From: JASLBX01 sp035762665
GTDB lineage: Bacteria > Actinomycetota > Actinomycetes > Jiangellales > Jiangellaceae
Length of the DNA stretch: 64,000 nt
Direction of reading: 5' to 3'
Assembly (NCBI GenBank): GCA_035762665.1
Contig: DASTNZ010000040.1
Span: forward strand, 1-64,000
The notes under the pieces are model-generated. The model was not told where the DNA came from, did no database searches, and saw only the letters and a program-made list of their open reading frames with translations. Positions 51,417-59,810 of the stretch are shown one piece after another; position 1 is the first letter of the stretch, and every line of letters begins with the position of its first letter. The position numbers and the translations under genes were made by a program.

Positions 51417-53843
51417 ATGGGCGAATGGCACTTCGTCGTGGACGGCTTCGACCCTGACGTCGAGGGGTGGCGCGAGGCGCTGTTCACCCTGGCCAACGGG
51501 TACCAGGCCGTGAGGGGTGCCGCGCCCGAGTCCAAGGCGGACGGCGTTCATTACCCGGGAACATACCTGGCCGGGTGCTACAACCGGCTGGAGTCCCTTG
51601 TGGATGGGCACACCGTGCAGAACGAGGACCTGGTCAACGTGCCGAACTGGCTGCCGCTTCGGTTTCGGATCGAGGACGGCGACTGGTTCGAGCCCGCGAC
51701 CGCGGACCTGCTCGATTACCGCCAGGAATTGGACATGCAAGGCGGTGTGCTGACCCGGCGGATCAAATTCCGTGACGCCGGCCGGATTCTCGCCGTCACC
51801 CAGCGCCGCCTGGTATCCATGGCGGACCCGCATGTGGCCAGCTTGCAGACGACGTTCGAGGCCGAGGGTTGGAACGGGCGGCTGACCGTGCAGGCCGCGC
51901 TCGACGGTCTGGTGGCCAACACCGGTGTTTCTAGGTACGGCAGCCTGGAGAACCGCCACCTCGTGCCGCTCGTGGAGGGGCACGACGGCGACGTGTTATG
52001 GCTCCAGGTCGAGACGCTCACGTCGAAGATCCGGATCGCGGAGGCGGCGGCGATCACGGTGGACGCTGGTCGTGCGGAGGTGCCGCGCACACTCGATCAA
52101 CGAGGCGGGTGGGTCGCCGCCGAACTCGACATCGAGCTAACGGCCGGACAGCCGCGCACCGTGGACAAGACCGTCGCGATCTTCACCTCCCGCGACGTCG
52201 CCATCGAGGAGAGCCTGCTGGCCGCGCGGGCTCACGTGCGCCGAGCGGGCACCTTCGACCAGCTTGAGACGCGCCACCGCCGGGCCTGGCGGCGACTGTG
52301 GGAAGCCTGCCAGATCACGGTGGGCGGCGAATCGCAGCCCACCCTCAACCTGCACCTGTTCCACATCCTGCAGACCGTCTCGGAGCACACCGTCGAACTC
52401 GACGTAGCCATCCCCGCGCGTGGCCTGCACGGGGAGGCTTACCGGGGGCACATCTTCTGGGACGAGTTGTTCGTGTTGCCCCTGATCTACTTGCGGTTGC
52501 CCGAGGTGGCTCGCAGCCTCCTGCTCTATCGCTGGCGCCGGCTGCCCGCGGCCCGGTCGGCGGCCAGCGAGGGCGGCTACCGCGGGGCAATGTACCCGTG
52601 GCAGAGCGGCAGCGATGGCCGCGAAGAGACACAGCAGTGGCACCTCAACCCACAGTCCGGCCGCTGGCTTCCGGACAACTCAGAACGCCAGCGGCACGTG
52701 GGCAGCGCGGTCGCGTACAACGTCTGGAAGTACTACGAGGCCACCGGTGACCTGGAGTTCCTCAACAAGTACGGCGCCGAGATGCTGCTGGAGATCGCCC
52801 GGTTCTGGGCCAGCATCGCCGAATACGACGAAGCGGCCGACCGGTACGACATCCGGGGGGTCATGGGGCCGGACGAGTACCACGACGCGTACCCGAACCG
52901 CGACGAGCCTGGCATCGACAACAACGCCTACACGAATGTCATGGCTGCGTGGGTCATCCGCCGTGCGCTGGATGCTCTGGAACTGCTGCCTGAGAGCCGC
53001 CGGAGCGCGCTATGCGATTTCGTCGAGTTCAACGACGGCGAGTTCGACCGGATGCGGTCGGTGTGCGACCGGTTGCGCGTTGTCTTCACCCCGGACGGTG
53101 TGATCGATCAGTTCGAGGGTTACCACGAGCTTTCCGAGCTGGACTGGAATAAGTACCGCGAAACCTACGGTGACATCCACCGGATGGACCGGATCCTGGA
53201 ATCCGAGGGTGACTCGACGAACCGTTACCAGGTATCGAAGCAAGCCGATGTGCTCATGTTGTGGTTCCTGTTCGGTGAACGGGAACTGCAGAGCATGCTG
53301 GCGAGCCTGGGTTATGAGGTCGACTCCGAGACGCTGGCCCGCACCGTGCGCTACTACCTCGACCGCACCTCTCACGGCTCCACGTTGAGCGCTGTCGTAC
53401 ACGCCTGGGTCCTGGCCGGCGCCGATCCGCAGACGGCTTGGCAATTCTTCCAACGGGCGCTGGCCAGCGACATCCAGGACATCCAGGGCGGGACGACGGC
53501 CGAAGGCATCCATCTCGGCGCCATGGCCGGCACGGTGGATCTGGTCCAGCGCTGCTATACGGGCCTCGCGATCCGGGACGGCGTCTTGCACCTGAACCCC
53601 GCCCTCCCGCCGGAGCTGCCGGAGTTGGGAATGGGGATGCAGTTCCGTGGCCACGAAGGCATAACGGTGGGCTGCACGCACGACCGGGTGCAGGTGTCGC
53701 TCCCTCACTCGGACCTGCCGCCAATCGAAGTAGCGGTGGGCGATCGCCGGCGCACGCTCCACGGCGGCGAGACGTGGGACGTAGCCATCGAGACGAGCGT
53801 GCCAGAACAGGTTGCCAGCGCCGTGCGATCCAAGGTGGGGTAG
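51417..53843 (+). CDS. Glycoside hydrolase family 65 disaccharide phosphorylase
   Basis: The 808-residue enzyme has an N-terminal beta-sandwich (TLANGYQAVRGAAPESKADG), then the (alpha/alpha)6 barrel. The barrel carries the catalytic Glu in GVMGPDEYHDAYPN (about residue 486) and the phosphate-binding SHGSTLSAVVHAW. GH65 proteins phosphorolyse maltose, trehalose, kojibiose or nigerose to beta-glucose 1-phosphate plus glucose; the exact substrate cannot be told here. The beta-PGM-like gene just upstream supports phosphorylase rather than hydrolase action. Confidence 0.93.
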   Translation: MGEWHFVVDGFDPDVEGWREALFTLANGYQAVRGAAPESKADGVHYPGTYLAGCYNRLESLVDGHTVQNEDLVNVPNWLPLRFRIEDGDWFEPATADLLDYRQELDMQGGVLTRRIKFRDAGRILAVTQRRLVSMADPHVASLQTTFEAEGWNGRLTVQAALDGLVANTGVSRYGSLENRHLVPLVEGHDGDVLWLQVETLTSKIRIAEAAAITVDAGRAEVPRTLDQRGGWVAAELDIELTAGQPRTVDKTVAIFTSRDVAIEESLLAARAHVRRAGTFDQLETRHRRAWRRLWEACQITVGGESQPTLNLHLFHILQTVSEHTVELDVAIPARGLHGEAYRGHIFWDELFVLPLIYLRLPEVARSLLLYRWRRLPAARSAASEGGYRGAMYPWQSGSDGREETQQWHLNPQSGRWLPDNSERQRHVGSAVAYNVWKYYEATGDLEFLNKYGAEMLLEIARFWASIAEYDEAADRYDIRGVMGPDEYHDAYPNRDEPGIDNNAYTNVMAAWVIRRALDALELLPESRRSALCDFVEFNDGEFDRMRSVCDRLRVVFTPDGVIDQFEGYHELSELDWNKYRETYGDIHRMDRILESEGDSTNRYQVSKQADVLMLWFLFGERELQSMLASLGYEVDSETLARTVRYYLDRTSHGSTLSAVVHAWVLAGADPQTAWQFFQRALASDIQDIQGGTTAEGIHLGAMAGTVDLVQRCYTGLAIRDGVLHLNPALPPELPELGMGMQFRGHEGITVGCTHDRVQVSLPHSDLPPIEVAVGDRRRTLHGGETWDVAIETSVPEQVASAVRSKVG

Positions 53844-53862
53844 GCGGCTGCGGAGGGACTCG

Positions 53863-54480
53863 ATGGTGGCTCGGCTGATCCGCTGCACTCTCCTGGGTGT
53901 CGGCGCGATGCGCTCGCCGCTCTACCGCCCGTCCGGGCTCCTGGTGGCGTACGGCCGACGGCGGCTGTACCTGGACGGTGGCCCGGGCGCCGAGCCGCCG
54001 GCCGAGACCAAGGCCTGGTTGCTCACCGACGATCAGGCCGAATTGAGCGGGCCCATCCGCCGGATGGCGGCCGGCGCGGGTATCGAACGGCCGGCCGTGA
54101 GGCGGCTCGACGTCGACGGGTTGTGGGTGCAGCCCAAGCCGGTGGAGCACACCAACCATCCGGCCTATGGCTACCTGCTCGAAGCAGGGGAGCGGCGGGT
54201 CGTGTGGGCGCCCGAGTTCTGGACGTTCCCGAACTGGGCCGACGACGCCGACCTGATGTTCGCGGACGCGGCCGGTTGGAACCGCCCGATCCGTTTTCGT
54301 GGTGGAATCGGCGGCCATGCTTGCGTGCTGGACATCTCAGCCACCGCGCGCAAGCGAGGCGTGCGGCGACTGGTCTTCGCGCACATAGGCCGACCCAGTA
54401 TTAGGGCCCGTGACGCCGGCGAGCGTCCACCTTTTGGCGAATGGGGTGTCGAAGGCCGCACATACGTGGTGCGATCTTGA
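53863..54480 (+). CDS. Small MBL-fold-like protein with degenerate metal motif
   Basis: The 205-residue protein starts at MVARLIRCTLLGVGAMRSP, with GGAGGG upstream; an earlier ATG at 53812 lies inside the GH65 gene. The layout (RSPLYRPSGLLVAYGRRRLY, HPAYGYLLEAGERRVVWAPE, GGIGGHACVLDIS, RLVFAHIGRPS) resembles the PhnP/metallo-beta-lactamase fold, but the HxHxDH motif is absent. Only single His and Asp residues remain at likely positions. It may be a pseudo-enzyme or use a different metal site. The stop lies within palindromic copy 3. Confidence 0.6.
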   Translation: MVARLIRCTLLGVGAMRSPLYRPSGLLVAYGRRRLYLDGGPGAEPPAETKAWLLTDDQAELSGPIRRMAAGAGIERPAVRRLDVDGLWVQPKPVEHTNHPAYGYLLEAGERRVVWAPEFWTFPNWADDADLMFADAAGWNRPIRFRGGIGGHACVLDISATARKRGVRRLVFAHIGRPSIRARDAGERPPFGEWGVEGRTYVVRS

Positions 54481-54522
54481 GGACAATCCACACCGTCGTA
54501 CGCTGTGGATTGTCTCCAGATC
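54473..54522. repeat. Palindromic element copy 3 / bidirectional terminator
   Basis: The arms 54473-54491 and 54505-54522 share the core GACAATCCAC/GTGGATTGTC, but the outer stem has one bulge and one mismatch, so this copy is eroded. It lies between the convergent MBL-like and STAS genes, and it again includes a TGA stop codon. Confidence 0.75.
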
Positions 54523-54558
54523 GGATTAAACGGTCGCGAGCCGAGCACGCCGCGAGAG

Positions 54559-54966
54559 TCAGCCAGCCTGCCCGGCCGCGTCCGAGGCCCCGGCCGCCTG
54601 GAGCGCTCCGGCCAGCGCCTCGTGATGATCGAGGTGTCGGTCCAGTTGGGTGAGTTCGAGGAGGCGTTGAACGGTGCCGGACGCGCCGGCCAGGTGCAGG
54701 CCGGTGCCGGCGGCGGCAGCGCGCCGGTGACCGACGATGAACGCGGTCAGACCGGTCGAATCGATGAACGTTACTTCGGACAGGTCGACCACCACGTGCC
54801 CCTGCTCGACGAGCAGGCTGAGCTGGTCCTGCAACCGGGCCGCGTTCGACAGGTCGATCTCGCCGGTGAGCCGAACGACAGCCGGTCCGTGCGCATTCTG
54901 CACGCGAATCTGCAGCTTGGCCGGTTCGGCATCCTCGACGGGGTCAATCTCGGGCAGCTCGGTCAT
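54559..54966 (-). CDS. STAS-domain anti-sigma factor antagonist
   Basis: The 135-residue protein has a STAS core with VVRLTGEIDLSNAARLQDQL and VVVDLSEVTFIDSTGLTAFI. The Ser in FIDSTGL is the canonical phosphorylation site. An acidic N-terminal tail and an Ala/Gly-rich C-terminal tail flank the domain. It is a second potential partner for a SigF-type anti-sigma kinase, or part of another switch. Confidence 0.88.
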   Translation of the reverse strand: MTELPEIDPVEDAEPAKLQIRVQNAHGPAVVRLTGEIDLSNAARLQDQLSLLVEQGHVVVDLSEVTFIDSTGLTAFIVGHRRAAAAGTGLHLAGASGTVQRLLELTQLDRHLDHHEALAGALQAAGASDAAGQAG

Positions 54967-55068
54967 AGATCACTCCAGGTGGTTCGCATCGCATTTGTAA
55001 CACGGGTAGAACAGTCTGTCTAGGTAACCTGAAGGCCTGGCATAGTCACCGACTCGGGGTACGTGATC

Positions 55069-55340
55069 ATGGCCGAAATCGGCCTTGAGCCTCGTGAGCG
55101 CATCCTCAACTCCGCCTACGAACTGTTCGCTACGCGTGGCGTCCGCGACGTCGGCATCGATGAGGTGACCCGCCCTCAAGGGTCGCAATGGCGACCTTGT
55201 ACAAGTACGTCGGTTCCAAGGACGACCTGGTGTTGGCCTTCCTCGAGATTCGCGAGCAGCGGTGGACGGGAGGGCGATTCGGGAGCAGGCGCTTGGCGAA
55301 GCCGATGGCGCAAGCCCTCATTGAGCGGCACCGACTCTGA
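55069..55340 (+). pseudogene. Frameshifted and truncated TetR-family regulator
   Basis: From ATG 55069 the sequence encodes a TetR N-terminus (EPRERILNSAYELFATRGVR, DVGIDEVT). The continuation of the helix-turn-helix, MATLYKYVGSKDDLVLAFLE, is read in the next frame from 55192. One missing base (or two extra) near 55170-55180, in the CCGCCCTCAAGGG stretch, explains the break. The second frame stops at 55340, about 100 residues short of a normal TetR. Regulator function is lost unless a sequencing error restores the frame, and even then the ligand domain is missing. Confidence 0.75.
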
Positions 55341-55385
55341 CCTGCGCTGACCTCATGGGAGGTTCGAACGCGGTGGGCGCACCGC

Positions 55386-55410
55386 GTTTTTCCCGGATCG
55401 CCGCGGGTAC
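55386..55410 (+). promoter_or_regulatory. SigF/SigB-type promoter
   Basis: GTTT at 55386-55389 and GGGTAC at 55405-55410 are separated by exactly 15 nt, matching the consensus of SigB/SigF-group promoters (GTTT, 14-16 nt, GGGTA). The start codon of the SRPBCC gene lies 43 bp after the -10 box. A sigma factor of that group is encoded at 46.2 kb. Confidence 0.7.
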
Positions 55411-55453
55411 CGCCGTCAGGAACACACAAAGTTGTGATTGAGAGGAGCCTGCG

Positions 55454-55927
55454 ATGGCTACGACCGAAAAGTCCGTCGATGTGAACGTCCCTGTTCGCAC
55501 TGCATACAACCAGTGGACGCAGTTCGAGGAGTTCCCCAGGTTCATGAACGACGTGGAGTCGGTCAAGCAGCTGGACGACACTCACCTGCATTGGCGGGTC
55601 AAGATCGCCGGTGTGGAGCGAGAGTTCGACGCCGAGATCACCGAGCAGCAGCCTGACGAACGCATCGCCTGGCGCACGACCAGCGGGGTCGGCCACGCTG
55701 GCGTGGTCACGTTTCACAAGCTGGAAGACGCCAAGACCAGGGTTATGTTCCAGCTCGAGATGTCGCCGGAGAACTTCACGGAGAAGGTCGCCGACAAGGC
55801 CGGCATCGTTTCTATGGCGGCTGAACGCGACATGAAGAACTTCAAGGAGTACATCGAGTCGCGGGGCACCGAGACCGGCGCCTGGCGCGGGGAGCTTCCG
55901 GACCAGGGCGGCCCCAGCATGCGCTAG
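55454..55927 (+). CDS. SRPBCC (polyketide cyclase/START-like) family protein
   Basis: The 157-residue soluble protein has the SRPBCC N-terminus (TEKSVDVNVPVRTAYNQWTQ, FEEFPRFMNDVESVKQL) and the central DTHLHWRVKIAGVEREFDAE. A helix with MAAERDMKNFKEYIESRG closes the cavity. The group (COG5637-like) binds hydrophobic ligands and is often stress induced. AGAGGAG precedes the ATG. The SigF-type promoter upstream and the terminator downstream mark it as a single-gene stress unit. Confidence 0.85.
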   Translation: MATTEKSVDVNVPVRTAYNQWTQFEEFPRFMNDVESVKQLDDTHLHWRVKIAGVEREFDAEITEQQPDERIAWRTTSGVGHAGVVTFHKLEDAKTRVMFQLEMSPENFTEKVADKAGIVSMAAERDMKNFKEYIESRGTETGAWRGELPDQGGPSMR

Positions 55928-55940
55928 GTAAACCCAGTCG

Positions 55941-55987
55941 GCCCACCCGATCGCCTCCGTAAGGCCCACCCCGGCGGTCGGGTGGGC
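55941..55987 (+). terminator. Terminator of the SRPBCC gene
   Basis: The arms 55941-55955 (GCCCACCCGATCGCC) and 55973-55987 pair over 15 positions with one G-U pair, around a 17-nt loop, 14 bp after the stop. Confidence 0.7.
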
Positions 55988-56086
55988 TACCCATGTCAAA
56001 AACCAAAAGCGTTACTTCAAGCTCGAACGATAGAAGCGCTTGTTGTAGAGCGTGTATAGAGCCGACGCAGGGGTAAGCCGGGCCTC

Positions 56087-57739
56087 ATGCGCGTCCTAGG
56101 TATCAATGCGATCTTCCACGATCCGTCCGCTGCCCTGGTCATTGACGGACACACCATTGCGGCTGCCGAGGAGGAGCGCTTCAGCCGGCGCAAGCATGGC
56201 AAACGCCCCGTCCCATTCGCCGCCTGGGAGCTGCCCGAACTGGCCATGCGCTGGTGCTTAGAGAAGGCGGGCATGACCGTGGCCGACATCGACGCGGTCG
56301 GTTACTCCTTCGATCCGGCGCTCAGCAAACCGGCCGACGAGCTCGGTATCGCCGATGCCTGGGATCACCTGCGCGTCATGTATGCCGAGCGGGCGCCGTA
56401 CTTCCTTGCAGCATCCCTCCCGAGCCTCGATCCGGAGAAGGTCCATTTCGTCCCGCACCACGTGGCACACGCCGCCTCGGCGGCGCTGGCCAGCCCGCAC
56501 CGGAACAGCAGCGTGCTCGTTCTCGACGGTCGTGGTGAGCGGGCATCCCACCTGGCTGGGCGGTACACCGGCCGCCGGCTCGAACTGCTGGCCGGCCAGG
56601 AGCTACCACACTCTCTGGGGCTGCTATACGAGTCGCTCACCGAGTACCTCGGGTTCATGCGGTCCAGTGACGAGTACAAGGTGATGGCCCTGGCCTCGTA
56701 CGGTGCCCCCCGGTACCTCGCGGAGCTTCGCGAGCTTGTCTACGCCACTGGCGACGGTGGCTTCGTCGCCGAGATCCCGGATTGGGACAGGTGGGCACCG
56801 CGGCGGACCGGCGAAGACTGGACCAGCGACCATGCCGACTTGGCGGCGTCCGTCCAGGAACGGCTGGAGGAGGTGCTGGTAGACCTAGCCCGCTGGTTGC
56901 ACGCCCAGACCGGCGACCGGGTGCTGACCATGGCAGGGGGTACGGCGCTCAACTGCGTGGCGAACTCGCGGATCTGGCGCGAGACTCCGTTCGAGGAGGT
57001 ATGGGTCCAGCCGGCGGCTGGTGACGCGGGGACCTCGCTTGGTGCCGCACTCCAGATCGGGGCGGACGTTGGGGTACCGCCGAACCCGATGACGTCCGCT
57101 GCGCTTGGCCGGTCATGGACCGACGACGAGCTGGCCGGCTGGCTGCGCCGAGCGGCGGTGCCGTTCACCACACCGCCCGACCTAGTGCAGCAGGTCGCCG
57201 AGGTCCTCGCCGGTAACGGCGTGGTGGCGTGGTTCGATGGGCGGAGTGAGTACGGCCCGCGAGCGCTCGGCCAACGGTCCTTACTCGCCAACCCGGCGGA
57301 CCAGCACAACCAGGAGCGGCTCAACGCGGTCAAAGGGCGCGAGCAGTTCCGGCCACTCGCGCCGATGGTGCTCACCGACCGAGCCGCCGAGATCTTCTCC
57401 GGTGGTCCTCTGCCAAGCCCACACATGCTGTTCGTGCACGACGTGCACCCCGACTGGACGGACCGCCTCCCCGCGGTCGTACACGTCGACGGCACGGCTC
57501 GGATCCAAACCGTCGATGATCGGACGCTTCCGCGGGTGGCCGCCTTGCTTCGCGCGTTCGAAGCCCGTACCGGCCTGCCGGTGCTGCTCAACACGAGCCT
57601 GAACACCGCCGGCCGACCCATCGTGGATGATCCGCGCGACGCGCTGGAGCTGTTCGGTTCCACACCGGTCGACGCGCTGGTGTTAGGGCCGCACTTGGTG
57701 CGCCGGCAACACATGTACGCGACGGATGTGCCTCGATGA
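56087..57739 (+). CDS. NodU/CmcH-family carbamoyltransferase
   Basis: The 550-residue protein starts VLGINAIFHDPSAALVIDG, the NodU/TobZ start, followed by AAAEEERFSRRKHGKR. The metal-site His lie in FVPHHVAHAASAALASP, and later motifs are VMALASYG, LTMAGGTALNCVANSRIW and DGRSEYGPRALGQRS. The family moves a carbamoyl group from carbamoyl phosphate to a sugar hydroxyl through carbamoyl-AMP. It opens an operon of glycosyltransferases and heptose genes, so it most likely decorates a surface sugar. Its stop overlaps the next ATG. Confidence 0.92.
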   Translation: MRVLGINAIFHDPSAALVIDGHTIAAAEEERFSRRKHGKRPVPFAAWELPELAMRWCLEKAGMTVADIDAVGYSFDPALSKPADELGIADAWDHLRVMYAERAPYFLAASLPSLDPEKVHFVPHHVAHAASAALASPHRNSSVLVLDGRGERASHLAGRYTGRRLELLAGQELPHSLGLLYESLTEYLGFMRSSDEYKVMALASYGAPRYLAELRELVYATGDGGFVAEIPDWDRWAPRRTGEDWTSDHADLAASVQERLEEVLVDLARWLHAQTGDRVLTMAGGTALNCVANSRIWRETPFEEVWVQPAAGDAGTSLGAALQIGADVGVPPNPMTSAALGRSWTDDELAGWLRRAAVPFTTPPDLVQQVAEVLAGNGVVAWFDGRSEYGPRALGQRSLLANPADQHNQERLNAVKGREQFRPLAPMVLTDRAAEIFSGGPLPSPHMLFVHDVHPDWTDRLPAVVHVDGTARIQTVDDRTLPRVAALLRAFEARTGLPVLLNTSLNTAGRPIVDDPRDALELFGSTPVDALVLGPHLVRRQHMYATDVPR

Positions 57740-58779
57740 GCGAACCCAACGAAAACGATCGCGTTGCGGGTGCCGTTCACGCATCCGCGGCGCCCCCGGT
57801 GAGCTACGCGATCGTAGTACCAACCGTCGGCCGGGCGACCCTCTACCGGCTGCTCGCCTCCCTGGCTGTGCAGGATCCGTCGAGCGGCCCGGGGCAGATT
57901 GTCGTAGTTGATGACCGGCCCGGCGCGCCGCCGGAGCTGGAGCTCCGGGTCGGCCACCTCGAACCGGAGCTGGTCCGGTCGGGAGGTAACGGCCCCGCTG
58001 CCGCTCGCAACGTCGGCTGGCGGAAGGCGGGTGCGGAGTGGGTGGTCTTCCTAGACGACGACGTCGAGTTACCTGCGGACTGGGCCGAGCGACTCGTCAG
58101 CGACCTGGCCGGATTGCCGGCGGACGTGGCGGGTGTCCAGGCTCAGATCCAGGTGCCGCTGCCCACACACCGCCGGCCGACTGACGCCGAGCGGAACACA
58201 GCCGGTTTGGCCACGGCCGCGTGGATCACTGCCGACATGGCCTACCGGCGTGAGGCGCTCGAGCGCATTGGCGGGTTCGACGAGCGGTTCCGGCGCGCCT
58301 ACCGCGAGGACGCTGATCTGGCGGTCCGATTGCTGAGTTGTGGCTGGCGCCTGAACCGCGGGCGTCGCGAGACCCTTCACCCGGTACGCCAGGATGGCGA
58401 TTGGGCAAGCGTGCGGGCACAGGCGGGCAACGCCGACGACGCGTTGATGCGCCGCCGTCACGGGCCGGGCTGGCGCGAGGCCGCTGCTGCGCCCCGTGGG
58501 CGGCTCGGCTGGCATGTGGTGACGACGGCGTGCGGTATGACGGCCCTGGCGGCACAGGCGGCCGGGGCACGTCGCGCCGCGGCCCTGGCAGCGGCCGGCT
58601 GGCTGGTGCTGACCGCACAGTTCGCCTGGTTGCGGATCCAGCCCGGTCCGGCAACTCCCGGCGAGATCCGGCGAATGGTGTTCACCAGTATCGCCATCCC
58701 ACCGGTGGCGACTGCCCACCGGCTGCTCGGCGCGTGGCGGTACCGGAATGTCGAACCTCACGTCCAGGAGTGGACATGA
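57736..58779 (+). CDS. Glycosyltransferase family 2
   Basis: The 347-residue GT-A enzyme has IVVPTVGRATLYRLLASLAV at the start, GGNGPAAARNVGW and the metal-binding FLDDDVELPADW. The acceptor-side GGFDERFRRAYREDADLAVR is followed by a C-terminal part with two hydrophobic segments (about 255-300) that may attach it to the membrane. It starts on the ATGA shared with the carbamoyltransferase gene and ends on another ATGA, so the operon is translationally coupled. Confidence 0.9.
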   Translation: MSEPNENDRVAGAVHASAAPPVSYAIVVPTVGRATLYRLLASLAVQDPSSGPGQIVVVDDRPGAPPELELRVGHLEPELVRSGGNGPAAARNVGWRKAGAEWVVFLDDDVELPADWAERLVSDLAGLPADVAGVQAQIQVPLPTHRRPTDAERNTAGLATAAWITADMAYRREALERIGGFDERFRRAYREDADLAVRLLSCGWRLNRGRRETLHPVRQDGDWASVRAQAGNADDALMRRRHGPGWREAAAAPRGRLGWHVVTTACGMTALAAQAAGARRAAALAAAGWLVLTAQFAWLRIQPGPATPGEIRRMVFTSIAIPPVATAHRLLGAWRYRNVEPHVQEWT

Positions 58780-59810
58780 CCCGGGTGCTGGCCGTTCGAC
58801 TCGACAGCGCGGGCGATGTGCTGCTCACCGGCCCCGCGATCCGGGCGCTCGCGCACCATTACGACCGGGTCGACCTGCTCGCCTCCCCCGCCGGCCGAGC
58901 GGCGGGCGAGCTGCTACCTGACGTCGACGACGTGATCATCTTCGATCCGCCGTGGTCGGGTTACGAGCCTCCACCAGTGAACCCCTTGGCCATCGGATCG
59001 ATCGTTCGCCGGCTTGGCCGGCGCCGCTACGACCGTGCGGTCATCTTCACGTCGTTCCACCAGAGTCCCCTTCCGATGGCGCTGCTGGCGCGGTTGGCCG
59101 GCATCGGTTGGATCGGCGCGACGTCCGAGGACTACCCCGGTTCCCTTCTGGACCACCGCCACCGACGAAACGGCGGGCACGAGGTCGAGGCGGCGCTGGA
59201 CCTGGCCCGTGCGGCCGGCGGCGGGCTACCTGCTGGCGACACCGGCGGACTGCGTGTGCGTCACCCGCTTCCGGACATCGCTGGTCTGGTCCCAGACTGC
59301 GCATACGTAGTGCTGCACCCGAGCGCTTCGGTGCCCGCCCGCGGCTTGCTGCCCGGCCACGCGCGGGCCATCGCCAGGCATTTGCTCGCCGCCGGCTGGG
59401 CCGTGGTCGTCACGGGCACCGGGGACGAGGCCGATCTTGCAGCGCGTGCGGCGCCAGCCGGCGCGGTGAACCTCGCCGGCCGGACCGGCCTGGCCCAGCT
59501 CGCCGCCGTCATCGAACGTGGGGCCTGCGTCGTCGCCGGCAATACCGGGCCTGCGCACCTTGCTGCCGCCGTGGATACGCCGGTCGTCTCGCTGTTCGCG
59601 CCGGTCGTGCCCGCCGAGCGGTGGGCTCCCTACCAGGTGCCTGCTGTAATCCTCGGCGACCAGTCCGCGCCATGCCGCGACACCCGGGCCCGGGAATGCC
59701 CGATCCCCGGCCACCCGTGCATCAGCGACGTGCCGCCCGATGCGGTGGTCGCGGCCGTCCAGCGGCTCGTCACGCCGAACCGTCACCAGGCTATGGCAGG
59801 TGCTTCGTGA
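58776..59810 (+). CDS. Glycosyltransferase family 9 (heptosyltransferase-like)
   Basis: The 344-residue enzyme has the GT9 start VLAVRLDSAGDVLLTGPAIR and the late GNTGPAHLAAAVDTPVVSLF. The start at ATG 58776 overlaps the GT2 stop; a longer open frame upstream is only a shadow of the GT2 gene. GT9 members usually transfer heptose from ADP-heptose, and this gene is followed by gmhA and hldE homologues in the same operon, which supports a heptose donor. Confidence 0.9.
   Translation: MTRVLAVRLDSAGDVLLTGPAIRALAHHYDRVDLLASPAGRAAGELLPDVDDVIIFDPPWSGYEPPPVNPLAIGSIVRRLGRRRYDRAVIFTSFHQSPLPMALLARLAGIGWIGATSEDYPGSLLDHRHRRNGGHEVEAALDLARAAGGGLPAGDTGGLRVRHPLPDIAGLVPDCAYVVLHPSASVPARGLLPGHARAIARHLLAAGWAVVVTGTGDEADLAARAAPAGAVNLAGRTGLAQLAAVIERGACVVAGNTGPAHLAAAVDTPVVSLFAPVVPAERWAPYQVPAVILGDQSAPCRDTRARECPIPGHPCISDVPPDAVVAAVQRLVTPNRHQAMAGAS

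Noticed and set aside
58338..58775. Long N-terminal extension of the GT9 gene
   Set aside because: This part lies in another frame of the GT2 gene; the ATG at 58776 overlaps the GT2 stop and gives a normal GT9 N-terminus.
58952..59806. Long N-terminal extension of the following GT4-like gene
   Set aside because: It is a shadow of the GT9 gene with Arg/Pro-rich translation; the GTG at 59807 fits the coupled operon.
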